DNA of 64,000 bases from a virus, in the IMG/VR virus record IMGVR_UViG_3300027704_000009, positions 62,001 through 126,000 of that record; one strand, written 5' to 3'. Numbering within the stretch: position 1 is the stretch's first letter; every line of letters begins with the position of its first letter. This document shows, piece after piece, positions 47,983 through 56,257 of this stretch. The translations under genes were made by a program, and so were the position numbers. The notes beneath the pieces were generated by a model. It saw only the letters and a program-made list of their open reading frames with translations, was not told the origin of the DNA and made no database searches.

Positions 47983-48512
47983 TCCCAATAAAGCCTTTCC
48001 TGTCCTCTGTTACCAACTGTGTCTTCTCTAGTTTCCCAGATGGTTTTATATATAGTTCTAGGTCCATCTACGAATGTAAAATTAAACTCTTTAGCAAATT
48101 GTTTTACTTTTTCAACATTCCATGGATAATATAACCTATGTGTATGTTCGCACATAACTCTAAAGAATATATGACCACCAGGTTTAGTTACACGTTTTAC
48201 TTGTGCTAACTGTTTTCTAATTAAGTCTTCTTTACCAAAATTAATACTTCCTAGTGCAAGACAAACATCAACACTGTTATCTGCAAACGTTAAGTTTTCT
48301 ATTTCTATAATTATGTCTGCTTCTGGTGTTGCTATGTCTATACCAATTAAATTGTCTATTCTTGTTTTGTATAAATTTGCACCACAGCCTAAGTCTAATA
48401 CTTTTGAAGGCTTTAATGAGTTTACTTTTTCGATTAAAGGTTCAGCACAATCGGGCCATCTGTACAAGTCTGTACTACCTTCTTTAAATATTGATGTTAC
48501 TGTATCTTGCAT
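47970..48512 (-). CDS. Class I SAM-dependent methyltransferase
   Basis: 180 residues from the second ATG (48512). Motif I VLDLGCGA, acidic motif II (GIDIATPEADI) and a motif IV-like LALGSINFG strand, then PGGHIFFRV post-motif. It transfers methyl from SAM to a small molecule, sugar, nucleotide or protein. Set between two 2OG oxygenases in a translationally coupled operon, which suggests a joint modification pathway. Confidence 0.78.
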   Translation of the reverse strand: MQDTVTSIFKEGSTDLYRWPDCAEPLIEKVNSLKPSKVLDLGCGANLYKTRIDNLIGIDIATPEADIIIEIENLTFADNSVDVCLALGSINFGKEDLIRKQLAQVKRVTKPGGHIFFRVMCEHTHRLYYPWNVEKVKQFAKEFNFTFVDGPRTIYKTIWETREDTVGNRGQERLYWEWTV

Positions 48513-49287
48513 CATTTAAAAATTCTCTAGTTTTATCTGTTACTATGCCTGTTATATTTAACACGGGTCTTGGGCTGTGTCCGTAATTACAAGTTCCATG
48601 TGGAACATCTCTCCAGGGCCATGTAATACAATCACCACGTTTCCACTTTATTAATAGATTACCTAATTGAAATATCTGTCCTTGTCGTTGATCATCTAAA
48701 AATATCATTGTTCTCATTACTTTGCGTTGATCCAAGTCTCCCTTATCAGCATTATCATATTCTTGTCTGGATTTTTTAAGTACTCCACCAAAGTTATCTA
48801 AATGCCAATAAAAACATTGTCCAGGCTTTTGTACATCAAACTTTACTACACCCGGCTTTTCAAAACCAAATGCATCTACAATGTATTGTAAACTATCTTT
48901 TAATTTAGGGTGTAATGTTCTGTTAGCAATAGTGTATCCACCATCTATATCATAACCCCATTTTTTAAAGTCGTTTTCTTCCCAGTCGTTTGTCGTGTCT
49001 TTTCTTGTTTGTTTACGAAACTTAAAGTCTGCTGGTTTTGTTTCTGCACTTAATTCTGCAACTGCTTGATCCCAGTCACCACTAAAGTTTCCAACAGGTA
49101 TTACTGGTGGGCAATCGCCATCTAATTCTGCAATATCATCTCTCGATTCATCGAAATGATATCTACTTGTTGCTTTACAAAAATCGTATAAACTATTATA
49201 ACCATCTTTACTTACAGGTGGTTGTGTTTTTAGTTTTTCCCACATCGACAATGGGTCTCTACTAAATTCTAAATCATAAAATTGCAT
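48484..49287 (-). CDS. 2OG-Fe(II) oxygenase-like protein
   Basis: 267 residues from the ATG at 49287, which overlaps the stop of the QueC-like gene (TAATG) and has GGAG upstream. His162-x-Asp164 (YWHLDNF), distal His230 (VPHGTC) and Arg240 (SPRPVL) form the expected triad and co-substrate residue. The N-terminal 130 residues are distinctive and unrecognised. Cupin fold; substrate unknown. Confidence 0.75.
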   Translation of the reverse strand: MQFYDLEFSRDPLSMWEKLKTQPPVSKDGYNSLYDFCKATSRYHFDESRDDIAELDGDCPPVIPVGNFSGDWDQAVAELSAETKPADFKFRKQTRKDTTNDWEENDFKKWGYDIDGGYTIANRTLHPKLKDSLQYIVDAFGFEKPGVVKFDVQKPGQCFYWHLDNFGGVLKKSRQEYDNADKGDLDQRKVMRTMIFLDDQRQGQIFQLGNLLIKWKRGDCITWPWRDVPHGTCNYGHSPRPVLNITGIVTDKTREFLNDARYSNINI

Positions 49288-49874
49288 TAATATTCTCCAA
49301 AGGCCCAATGCCTTTCTTTACACCACCAACATTCTTTGCATGGTCTCGGTGGCTGTGTTGCTTCGCAACTTATAGTTAACGGAAAAAGTGTTTCAAGTAA
49401 GTTGTACTCTTTGTAACGTTTAGCAATGTCTTTTTTATCTAAGTCTGCTAAAGGTCTATACATAGTTAAACCGTTTTTAGTTGTAACTACTTTTTCTAGT
49501 TTTTGATTGCGTGTTTCGTCTGATCCTTCTCCAAGATACTCGGAAGGGTTTCGAGTAAAGCCGTTTATGTAACAATCTAAATTGTGGAATTCTGCAAACT
49601 TTTTTCGTAACTTGTCACGTTTTGCTTTTCCTTCGGCTCTATCTTTAAAAGTATATATTGCATATGCTTTAATATTACTTATCTTTAATTCGTTTAGTAT
49701 TTTGTCAACATTGTCTAAATGATATTGCCCATCATCTAATCTTGAACCTACATACAAGTATAATTCACTGTTAGGGTGTGTTTTAGATATTTGATACAAC
49801 ATAAGTGAACTGTCAGCACCTCCGCTAAACAATACACCAATCTTGTTATGTTGTGGTATTACACTCGTTTCCAT
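49287..49874 (-). CDS. queC: QueC-like PP-loop ATPase (7-cyano-7-deazaguanine synthase-like)
   Basis: 195 residues. The PP-loop SGGADSS at 17-23 binds ATP; DETRNQ and RPLADLDKKDI follow. The C-terminus has Cys170, Cys179, Cys182 and Cys185, exactly the CX8CX2CX2C zinc spacing of QueC. QueC turns carboxy-deazaguanine into preQ0 for queuosine/archaeosine or phage DNA deazaguanine. No queD, queE, folE or dpdA gene is visible in this window, so it could serve another nitrile/amide-type reaction. Coupled to a 2OG oxygenase downstream and the 377-residue gene upstream. Confidence 0.78.
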   Translation of the reverse strand: METSVIPQHNKIGVLFSGGADSSLMLYQISKTHPNSELYLYVGSRLDDGQYHLDNVDKILNELKISNIKAYAIYTFKDRAEGKAKRDKLRKKFAEFHNLDCYINGFTRNPSEYLGEGSDETRNQKLEKVVTTKNGLTMYRPLADLDKKDIAKRYKEYNLLETLFPLTISCEATQPPRPCKECWWCKERHWAFGEY

Positions 49875-50992
49875 AATTTTGCTCTTGAATCGCCACCGTC
49901 TTTCAACATTATTGAAGCGGCTTTAGTACTAGTTCCATTAAATGTATGGCAACAATGATCTGACCCATACACTAGTAGTTTAGGATTATATGATTCTAAG
50001 GTTTTCATAAACCGTTTTACATTTGTATAACTTTGTTGGCTAGTTTTGTTAACATTTGCTGGTTGTCTCTTTAATGCACCATTATACCAGAATACACTAA
50101 AGTCATATGCTTCATGTTCGTCTAATATTCGTTTGAGTGCAGTATGATCACCTAAATTACAAACATAAAAATTGTGTTTACACTTCTTATACGTTGTCCA
50201 ATGTGTTATCCATTCATCATGTGTCCATTTTTTGTTCATATGGTCCAATACTTCATGTGTAGGCTTGTGTCCACGTTGAAATTGTTTACCATTAAAGGTA
50301 CTTAATAGTGGAAACTTCTCATATAAATGGTCCAACCAGGATAGATAATCTTCCCCGTCCCAATTAGCAATAGTATACTTTCGAACTGCTATACTGCTTT
50401 TGCTTATATCAATATGGTTAACAATAGTATCTTCAGTAAAGCCACCATCTTCTAAAATATAGTTAATATAGAAGCCGGAGCTCACTGTCATTGCCCATTG
50501 TATAGGTGTAATACGCCCGTACACGGGCTTTGGTATCTCATTATGCACAACATATGCCAGATTTGAGTTCTTTAAAACCATGTCTATTGCACTATCGTGA
50601 GTAGCACTAAAAGTATCTGCATTTGAAGGATCAACTACAGGAAAGTCATAAGATAGTTCAAGTTTTGTATTATTGTGTGTGCCACTTGGATTATAAATTG
50701 TAATATCTGGGCCTATATCATACCAACGAAATTTTCCAATCTGTGGTTCAATCACTCTTTGGAAATACGAATAAGGAAATATAACTCCAGCCGTAACTAC
50801 GATTGTCATATCATAATCTATGAAATGTTCATAGTTTAGATTAGTAGTTTCAAAGAAATGCCAATCAGCATTTTCTTCAAAACGGTCTGCCATACAGTAA
50901 TCAAAATTTAATTTTGTGTAATTGGTGGCGACCTGATAAAACCATGTAGGAAGTTGATCTTCTTTTACATGATTAATGACAAAAGCCTTCAT
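49859..50992 (-). CDS. Unrecognised 377-residue protein, first gene of late modification operon
   Basis: 377 residues, aromatic-rich, mixed alpha/beta, with no sure motif. Distinct blocks are an N-terminal MKAFVINHVKEDQLP, a middle YDFPVVDPSNADTF and a C-terminal YNPKLLVYGSDHCCHTF. A glycosyltransferase-like role is possible but not shown. Its 3' end overlaps the QueC-like gene by 16 bases, and the late box at 51017 with AAGGTG drives the operon. Confidence 0.55.
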   Translation of the reverse strand: MKAFVINHVKEDQLPTWFYQVATNYTKLNFDYCMADRFEENADWHFFETTNLNYEHFIDYDMTIVVTAGVIFPYSYFQRVIEPQIGKFRWYDIGPDITIYNPSGTHNNTKLELSYDFPVVDPSNADTFSATHDSAIDMVLKNSNLAYVVHNEIPKPVYGRITPIQWAMTVSSGFYINYILEDGGFTEDTIVNHIDISKSSIAVRKYTIANWDGEDYLSWLDHLYEKFPLLSTFNGKQFQRGHKPTHEVLDHMNKKWTHDEWITHWTTYKKCKHNFYVCNLGDHTALKRILDEHEAYDFSVFWYNGALKRQPANVNKTSQQSYTNVKRFMKTLESYNPKLLVYGSDHCCHTFNGTSTKAASIMLKDGGDSRAKLWKRV

Positions 50993-51016
50993 TTTTTCAC
51001 CTTAGGATTATATTAG

Positions 51017-51024
51017 TATTTATT
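51017..51024 (-). promoter_or_regulatory. T4-type late promoter box (AATAAATA)
   Basis: AATAAATAC followed by TAATATAATCC and AAGGTG; 24 bases before the ATG at 50992. It lies just after the tRNA-Arg terminator. Confidence 0.6.
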
Positions 51025-51029
51025 CACCC

Positions 51030-51063
51030 AAAAAGGCGATGACACAATTAAGTATCACCGCCT
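51030..51063 (-). terminator. Intrinsic terminator after tRNA-Arg
   Basis: On the minus strand AGGCGGTGA, 12-base loop, TCATCGCCT then TTTT: a 9-base-pair stem with one mismatch and a T run. Confidence 0.8.
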
Positions 51064-51069
51064 ACGCAT

Positions 51070-51146
51070 TGGCCTGCCCTAGAGGATTCGAACCTCTGAC
51101 CTAGTGCTTAGAAGGCACTTGCTCTATCCAACTGAGCTAAGGGCAG
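51070..51146 (-). tRNA. tRNA-Arg (anticodon TCT)
   Basis: 77 bases including encoded CCA. Acceptor CTGCCCT/AGGGCAG, D-arm GCTCAGTTGGATAGAGC, anticodon stem-loop AGTGC-CTTCTAA-GCACT (anticodon TCT), T-arm AGAGG-TTCGAAT-CCTCT. Reads AGA, the favoured Arg codon in AT-rich genes. A terminator follows. Confidence 0.95.
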
Positions 51147-51155
51147 TAAGTAATT

Positions 51156-51722
51156 CTATAGTTTGTTCAAGTCTTTAAGAGCGTCTGCTTCTAACTTCTT
51201 CTTGAACTCATTTGCTTCTTGTGTTGCCTTATATTCCAAGACATCGTTCGTACCATTTATTGGATACTCAAGAAGTACATATGCTCTAACCTTGCCAGAT
51301 TCTAGTTCCAGAACTTTGTGCTTAACCTTATAGCCAGCAACGTTAACACCATCGATGATGTTTTGTGTTGCTTGTGTGTTTACTTCAGACCCTTGAGTCT
51401 TTACACTATTAGATTTTTGAGAAAGTTCGCCTTGCAGTCTGTCTGCTAACATAACTTTTGCTCTCAAAATAGCAAGATCCAAACTGTATTGTGGATCCTC
51501 TGAAATACCAGTACCAGCGGCATAAACGGCATAATCGCTTGTTGGTGTTTTCAAATACCATTTAGGCATATCGTCGAGTTGATCCTCAAGTACCTTCATT
51601 TTGGCTTTTTCGTTTTCCTTTTGCAATTTAGCAAGGGACTCTGGACTTCCAGGAGTCATTGTGCTACAAGCCGAAAGAAACACTACACCTACTAACGCAA
51701 TTATTGTTGTTGCTTTGTTCAT
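51156..51722 (-). CDS. LPP20-like lipoprotein
   Basis: 188 residues from the ATG at 51722 (AGAGGAAA upstream). Signal peptide with lipobox LSAC (lipidated Cys about 18), then WYLKTPTSDYAVYAAGTGIS and IDGVNVAGYKV, the core of LPP20-family lipoproteins. Coil-rich C-terminus. An outer-membrane or periplasmic role at the host surface is likely; the phage function is unknown. Ends just before tRNA-Arg. Confidence 0.7.
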   Translation of the reverse strand: MNKATTIIALVGVVFLSACSTMTPGSPESLAKLQKENEKAKMKVLEDQLDDMPKWYLKTPTSDYAVYAAGTGISEDPQYSLDLAILRAKVMLADRLQGELSQKSNSVKTQGSEVNTQATQNIIDGVNVAGYKVKHKVLELESGKVRAYVLLEYPINGTNDVLEYKATQEANEFKKKLEADALKDLNKL

Positions 51723-51732
51723 ATTTTCCTCT

Positions 51733-52269
51733 TTACCAGTTTTCGATTGAAATCCATTGTCCAGGACCAATCTCACAAGCGGGTTGACTTACATTATACA
51801 ACTTACCGGCTTGCTCGATAGTTTGCATGAAATACTTACATCTAAAACCTTTGTAAGTAAATTCTGGTTCGTAACCTGTTTTTTGTGTATAATCACTATT
51901 GTCATCACACACCATGTGTTGGTTACTAATAATTGTTTCAGCACCTGCAATACGCACTACTTCTTGTTGTGCATTTTCCAATGCTTGGTTACAAACAAAG
52001 TTTTTGTTTGTATGTCCATCTGCTTTACCATAAGCAGGATACCATTGTCCATTAATTAAAGCATTAAACATTACACTACATTGTAAAGTACCATCATTAT
52101 TTGGTATAACACTTTTTGTAACACTGTCATACTGCTTTATCTCTGTTACACTAATTGTTTCTGTTGCAGATATTATGTTGCAACGTTCTTTTGCGTAACT
52201 AGTACCCGATAGGCACAGTAGGCCAACAATGCTCACGAATTTGATCTTGTTTAAAATCGATGACTGCAT
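51733..52269 (-). CDS. Exported Cys-rich protein
   Basis: 178 residues from the ATG at 52269, preceded by AAGGAG 9 bases upstream. Signal peptide with VSIVGLLCLSGTSYA and cleavage before KE. The mature part has six cysteines in short loops, so disulfide-bonded periplasmic folding is likely. Overlaps the lipoprotein gene at 52199. Function unknown. Confidence 0.6.
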   Translation of the reverse strand: MQSSILNKIKFVSIVGLLCLSGTSYAKERCNIISATETISVTEIKQYDSVTKSVIPNNDGTLQCSVMFNALINGQWYPAYGKADGHTNKNFVCNQALENAQQEVVRIAGAETIISNQHMVCDDNSDYTQKTGYEPEFTYKGFRCKYFMQTIEQAGKLYNVSQPACEIGPGQWISIENW

Positions 52270-52564
52270 TTCGTAATCCACTCCTTGTTGTGTATGCCCA
52301 TTTTGTTTTCCCTGTAAAACTTGCATATATTTGTCCAGCTCTAGTATTACTATACACGGAAGATGTTAGTTTGTCAACCTTTCCGCTTTTTTCACTTTCG
52401 AGCCAATCATATTGGGCTTTTGCTATCTTACAGTCAATCACTAGGTGATTAATTCTTTCAAAATTCATATCTGCCGTACTAGTACGGTGAATACTCGTAG
52501 GTTGTGTAGTTGCCGAACAGGCGCCTAGATTAATTGCTACAAATACTAGTAATAGGTATTTCAC
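52199..52564 (-). CDS. Small lipoprotein
   Basis: 121 residues, GTG start at 52564 with GGAAAAAAGA upstream. Signal peptide with lipobox LGAC, then a Ser/Thr-rich region and an Arg/Tyr-rich mature part. The next gene starts inside its 3' end, and a promoter at 52349-52377 lies within its coding sequence. Function unknown. Confidence 0.55.
   Translation of the reverse strand: MKYLLLVFVAINLGACSATTQPTSIHRTSTADMNFERINHLVIDCKIAKAQYDWLESEKSGKVDKLTSSVYSNTRAGQIYASFTGKTKWAYTTRSGLRNAVIDFKQDQIREHCWPTVPIGY
52349..52377 (-). promoter_or_regulatory. Early sigma70-type promoter (TTGACA-17-TATAGT)
   Basis: -35 at 52372-52377, -10 at 52349-52354, minus strand, inside the lipoprotein gene; it faces the exported proteins and tRNA-Arg. 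Confidence 0.6.
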
Positions 52565-52745
52565 TCTTTTTTCCAGTTCTGTTATCGATTAATTTAAAGT
52601 CTAAATTAGTCCAGTTATACGTTTTGTTATCTACGATATCATATTCGACTTGTACTGTAAACTTCGAAGAGTCTACATCTCGTTGAACACTTGCTTGTAA
52701 TTGTTTTGCCGCAAACATTCCTTTAACGTCTATTACGTTATCCAT
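52530..52745 (-). CDS. Hypothetical small protein
   Basis: 71 residues, beta-like with Val/Asp/Thr alternation and no motif. Overlaps the lipoprotein gene by 35 bases and adjoins the next one at a TAATGGA stop/start. Function unknown. Confidence 0.45.
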   Translation of the reverse strand: MDNVIDVKGMFAAKQLQASVQRDVDSSKFTVQVEYDIVDNKTYNWTNLDFKLIDNRTGKKSEIPITSICSN

Positions 52746-53002
52746 TATGCTTCGTCCATTTTCTGATCCACTAAATCAATTAGTAAATCTGTGTGTTTAA
52801 TTTGTTCTGAAAAATTATTGTAATCATGAACCAATTCTTCAATAAGTTCCATTACTCCTGGAGTAATTTGATAATCTGGTCTCTCGCCATTCATTTGAAC
52901 TATTGCAGATAAAGTTCCTATTCCCCGGTGGGCAACAGTTGTTCTTTGTTCGCAGAGTTTCTTCATTTGTACGAGATAATTTTCTCTGGCTTTATTTTTC
53001 AT
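52745..53002 (-). CDS. Hypothetical small protein
   Basis: 85 residues, helical, with a central VAHRGIGTLSAIVQMNGERP block and an acidic C-terminus. No family recognised. Shares ATGA overlaps with its neighbours. Confidence 0.45.
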   Translation of the reverse strand: MKNKARENYLVQMKKLCEQRTTVAHRGIGTLSAIVQMNGERPDYQITPGVMELIEELVHDYNNFSEQIKHTDLLIDLVDQKMDEA

Positions 53003-53169
53003 ACTAATTCGAATTCCAGTTGTTTTTCAAACTCTTTGAATTGACTTTCTTTAGCAACAACCATGTTTTGCAACATTGTAATACCTTGTCGCTTTTCATC
53101 ACTTGCACCTTCTTGAAGAAGTGTTATTGCCGTATTCAAATCTTCGATATCATTTAAGACTTCGTTCAT
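52999..53169 (-). CDS. Small coiled-coil protein
   Basis: 56 residues, wholly helical with heptad-like spacing (LNTAITLLQEGASDEKRQGI ...). ATGA overlap with the gene at 53002. Function unknown. Confidence 0.5.
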   Translation of the reverse strand: MNEVLNDIEDLNTAITLLQEGASDEKRQGITMLQNMVVAKESQFKEFEKQLEFELV

Positions 53170-53381
53170 TAAATGTGTCCTTCCATAGTATAAGTTGCAT
53201 TAAGTTTGTTAATAATTCCATTACCAGCATCTTGTACCCAACAATTCTCAGGATTCATATCCATCCAATTTTTAACTTTGAATGATTTGTCTACAAGTTG
53301 TTCTGGTGTATAACGACATACACGTTCACGAAGATAGTTTGTATCAATCCAACTATTTTTTGATTGTTTATTTGTTATCAT
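53169..53381 (-). CDS. Hypothetical small protein
   Basis: 70 residues, Asn/Trp/Cys-containing with no motif. Lies between two coupled small genes in the early operon from 54516. Confidence 0.45.
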   Translation of the reverse strand: MITNKQSKNSWIDTNYLRERVCRYTPEQLVDKSFKVKNWMDMNPENCWVQDAGNGIINKLNATYTMEGHI

Positions 53382-53385
53382 ATTA

Positions 53386-53529
53386 TTACCCTTTTATCTT
53401 ATCAAATGCATTAGTTACAAAATCAAACACACCAGTAACATCAAAGTCATTACTGAACTGCTCCCAGCCATTCCCAATCATAGGATATACTGCTAAAAAT
53501 ATTGCAATTAAAATAGCAAGTCTAATCAT
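53386..53529 (-). CDS. Small membrane protein
   Basis: 47 residues with an N-terminal membrane helix (LAILIAIFLAVYPMIG) and an acidic-aromatic tail. TAATG-type coupling with neighbours. Function unknown. Confidence 0.5.
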   Translation of the reverse strand: MIRLAILIAIFLAVYPMIGNGWEQFSNDFDVTGVFDFVTNAFDKIKG

Positions 53530-53825
53530 TATGCCTCTACCTTCCCTACAATCATTGAATTGTAGATTTTAGTTATCTGGTATTGACTACCTGCTCCTGT
53601 GGTTTTAAGTTCACAAGTCTTTTTGTTAAGTTTAGTAATCGTTCCAGTTTTAACAACACCACGGTTTTCCCATTGTACAGTGTCGCCTTTCTTAACCATT
53701 CGTCCAATGCGATTGGCAATAAAAGTTTGTTGACTTTTCCATGCTTGTGCAAGTTCATTTAAATCTGTTTGTGTTCGAATTGCTCGTATGGCTTGGATTG
53801 CCATTTCTAATTCTTTAGTTTGCAT
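53529..53825 (-). CDS. SH3/KOW-like small protein
   Basis: 98 residues. N-terminal helix then MVKKGDTVQWENRGVVKTGT and an ITKLNKKTCELK strand, the pattern of a KOW or SH3-like barrel. It could bind RNA, ribosomes or polymerase. Function unknown. Confidence 0.55.
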   Translation of the reverse strand: MQTKELEMAIQAIRAIRTQTDLNELAQAWKSQQTFIANRIGRMVKKGDTVQWENRGVVKTGTITKLNKKTCELKTTGAGSQYQITKIYNSMIVGKVEA

Positions 53826-54139
53826 TATACTTGCTCCACAATTTGTATAGGATCTTTACCAGTTACTGTAAACATCTTAATTATTAAACTGTCAACTGCT
53901 GACTCTGTTAGAAATCCTTTTACTGTATTACCATCTTCAGTGATACCAGGCATCTCAACCATCAAGTTGTCTTTGTAGCAACCAATTTCATATAAACCCA
54001 TCTTGCTACCATACGAACCAGTATGCTTAACAATACTCATTTCGTAGTCCCCAAAACCTAACCTAACTTGGAAAGGATCTGGGTCTCCATAGAATTGCAA
54101 CGATGTTGCAGTGTTTATATAATTTGCTAACTTACTCAT
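53825..54139 (-). CDS. Hypothetical protein
   Basis: 104 residues, mixed alpha/beta with an acidic end. No motif recognised. TAATG overlap with the gene upstream. Confidence 0.45.
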   Translation of the reverse strand: MSKLANYINTATSLQFYGDPDPFQVRLGFGDYEMSIVKHTGSYGSKMGLYEIGCYKDNLMVEMPGITEDGNTVKGFLTESAVDSLIIKMFTVTGKDPIQIVEQV

Positions 54140-54516
54140 TAGTCTGCTCTTCCTACTCCGTATGCTTTAAGTCCGAAACTTTGTAGTACATTAGCAACTG
54201 CGTTAACACATTCTTCTTTGATATCCAAAGATTGTGTATGCCTAAATGGATGATCTTTTGGCATTACTGCATAATATGAAAACGACCAACCCTTAGGATA
54301 ACCGTTCCTACCAATTTCGTTTTGTTTAAGAAACTTAACAAAATGTCCTCTTGCAGGATAAATGTTTACACTACCAAAACCACAGTACATAGGTTCACCA
54401 TGTTTTGCCGTAAAGGCATCAACTGCGGCTATACCAGCCTTACAGGCTTCGTCCCAAATAATTTGAGGATCTGCACATTCACCATTAAATTTAACTAATT
54501 CTTCTGATTTCATCAT
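54139..54516 (-). CDS. Hypothetical protein
   Basis: 125 residues, with a GFGSVNIYPARGHFVKFLK block and an aromatic WSFSYYAVMPKDH segment. No family recognised. First gene of the early operon, after the promoter-leader unit at 54553 with AAGGAG. Confidence 0.5.
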   Translation of the reverse strand: MMKSEELVKFNGECADPQIIWDEACKAGIAAVDAFTAKHGEPMYCGFGSVNIYPARGHFVKFLKQNEIGRNGYPKGWSFSYYAVMPKDHPFRHTQSLDIKEECVNAVANVLQSFGLKAYGVGRAD

Positions 54517-54552
54517 ATCTTGTATCTCCTTATTTGTTTAACTTATAGTATT

Positions 54553-54580
54553 ATTATAACATCTTACGTCTATCTGTCAA
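54553..54580 (-). promoter_or_regulatory. Early promoter-leader unit (TTGACA-16-TATAAT)
   Basis: -35 at 54575-54580, perfect -10 at 54553-54558, minus strand, leader TATAAGTTAAACAAATAAGG. Confidence 0.8.
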
Positions 54581-54583
54581 GCC

Positions 54584-54865
54584 CTAATGTAACACTGTTT
54601 CTTCTACGTCTGGACTCATAAACGCATCTAAATAGTCTGGATTGCTAGTTTGCAATGTAACTACTGGACCAAAATACCTTTCAAACTCTTTTATTAAGTT
54701 TATGTAATCTCCTTCGGTCATTTTCTTTTCAATTTTAGTAAAATCAAGTCCTGCTTGTTTACACAAGTCTTTTGCAACACCAAGTAAATAAAATGCATTA
54801 CCATTTGGGCCATCAAGGTCAATAACTAGATTTTCAACTGCTTCTGGTTTCTTTTCTATTGTCAT
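54584..54865 (-). CDS. Hypothetical early protein
   Basis: 93 residues, acidic, with LDGPNGNAFYLLGVAKDLCK; similar short proteins occur in marine T4-like phages (from memory). Own early promoter with AGGAG. Function unknown. Confidence 0.5.
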   Translation of the reverse strand: MTIEKKPEAVENLVIDLDGPNGNAFYLLGVAKDLCKQAGLDFTKIEKKMTEGDYINLIKEFERYFGPVVTLQTSNPDYLDAFMSPDVEETVLH

Positions 54866-54896
54866 TTTTTGCTCCTTTTGTTTAACTTATATTACT

Positions 54897-54924
54897 AGTA
54901 TAGCACCTTTGCTCTATCTGTCAA
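54897..54924 (-). promoter_or_regulatory. Early promoter-leader unit (TTGACA-16-TATACT)
   Basis: -35 at 54919-54924, -10 at 54897-54902, minus strand, leader TATAAGTTAAACAAAAGGAG. Confidence 0.8.
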
Positions 54925-54937
54925 GACCCTAAATGCA

Positions 54938-55618
54938 CTATTTTCCATAAAATTTTACCAATATTTCTTCAATCTTTTTGGCTTTATTCTTAACTAATTT
55001 AGTGTATATTGGGTTAGTACTCCACTTGTCCAATTGGTCAATTTGTGCATCTAAATCGATTACTCCAGACTCTATTTGTTGGTCTCTTAGAGTGCGAAAT
55101 CCGTCGTATGCTGGGTGTGTATTAATAGTAGTAATCATATCAAGCACACTATCGCATTTAGTTTTATACACTTTTACACCGAATTTTGCATTAGGTAAAT
55201 CCAACGGTTTTAGTTGCGGAACCTTTGAATCCCATGTTCTTATACCAAATAAATTATTACCTTGTAAAGCGAATCTGCTTTTGCCGTGTCCTGTTTCTAG
55301 TACAGCCATTGCCACAATTATATCTCTGTGTACTCTTTGTTTTTGTGTTAATGTTAGGTTATGGAAACTAATACACTTGCCCACTGCTATTATAAATTCT
55401 GTATTGCTACTGTACACTATTTCTGGTGCTTGGTATCCGTATGATTTCCATTCATTAATCATCTGAGTTTCAGTGAATGTAGTAACTCGTTTAACTACCC
55501 AACTGTTTGGATAAAATGTTCCTACTGCATATACAGAGGAAGAAAAGACCATAAGATAAAGTGTCCACAATGTCCACTTTTTAATTTTCCTAAGAACTGC
55601 CTTTGTGTGGTTATCCAT
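54938..55618 (-). CDS. GH73 glucosaminidase-like peptidoglycan hydrolase
   Basis: 226 residues. N-terminal membrane anchor (about 16-36, TLWTLYLMVFSSSVYAVGTF), then a catalytic domain with VLETGHGKSRFALQGNNLFG (catalytic Glu108) and FGVKVYKTKC, typical of Bax/FlgJ-like GH73 enzymes. It cuts GlcNAc-MurNAc bonds in peptidoglycan. A membrane-tethered copy alongside a separate GH108 endolysin suggests an early cell-wall role or lysis accessory. Confidence 0.78.
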   Translation of the reverse strand: MDNHTKAVLRKIKKWTLWTLYLMVFSSSVYAVGTFYPNSWVVKRVTTFTETQMINEWKSYGYQAPEIVYSSNTEFIIAVGKCISFHNLTLTQKQRVHRDIIVAMAVLETGHGKSRFALQGNNLFGIRTWDSKVPQLKPLDLPNAKFGVKVYKTKCDSVLDMITTINTHPAYDGFRTLRDQQIESGVIDLDAQIDQLDKWSTNPIYTKLVKNKAKKIEEILVKFYGK

Positions 55619-55621
55619 ATA

Positions 55622-56005
55622 TTACTCCGGTGATGTTACCATCTGTTCTACCCTATTTGTGGGTTGAGAGGTTTCTTCTGCATAGGTATCGATTACAACT
55701 GAACCATCTTCTTCTGCATATTCATCATCTTCATCATATGCAACTTTTCCTAAGAAAGTCGTAGTATCCGAATCTGTATAATTTGCATCTACTACAGTTG
55801 TTTCAACTCCGCCAGTTGCTTCTGCAAGGCTCGAGTTAACGTTATCGTAATCTATTCCACCGCCATCTAAAAATAACTTATCGGCGTCATCACTGTCATT
55901 TGCTAGAACGTGTTGTTCTATCATAACTGTGTAATAAGTTTTTTTAGAGTAAAGGTTTTTGCCTAAATCTTCTTTAGTAAAAAAGACATCTGTGTCTATA
56001 CTCAT
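55622..56005 (-). CDS. Hypothetical acidic protein
   Basis: 127 residues from the ATG at 56005 (CAGGAG upstream); an earlier in-frame start overlaps the neighbour and lacks support. Asp/Glu-rich C-terminal half, beta-like N-terminal half (VFFTKEDLGKNLYSKKTYYT). No motif. Confidence 0.45.
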   Translation of the reverse strand: MSIDTDVFFTKEDLGKNLYSKKTYYTVMIEQHVLANDSDDADKLFLDGGGIDYDNVNSSLAEATGGVETTVVDANYTDSDTTTFLGKVAYDEDDEYAEEDGSVVIDTYAEETSQPTNRVEQMVTSPE

Positions 56006-56006
56006 A

Positions 56007-56237
56007 TTATTTCTCCTGTTCGTTAATTGCGTTTTGTAAAGCACCGTTCAATAGACCGATAACATTATCTCTTAATTCATTTGAGTTATCTCTATATCCT
56101 TGATATTCGCCTATCGCTGGTTTCATAATACTCTGGTCCCAGAACACTTCATCTTGTAACTGCTTAACTGATATTGAAATATAAACTAGCAATATTAAAA
56201 TTGCCATCTTTATTAGTGTATCAATTGTGCTTGTCAT
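56007..56237 (-). CDS. Small membrane protein
   Basis: 76 residues. One membrane helix (about 8-24, LIKMAILILLVYISISV) then a hydrophilic Asn/Gln-rich part. AAAGGAG before the ATG. Function unknown. Confidence 0.5.
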   Translation of the reverse strand: MTSTIDTLIKMAILILLVYISISVKQLQDEVFWDQSIMKPAIGEYQGYRDNSNELRDNVIGLLNGALQNAINEQEK

Positions 56238-56257
56238 TTTACTCCTTTGTTAGATTG

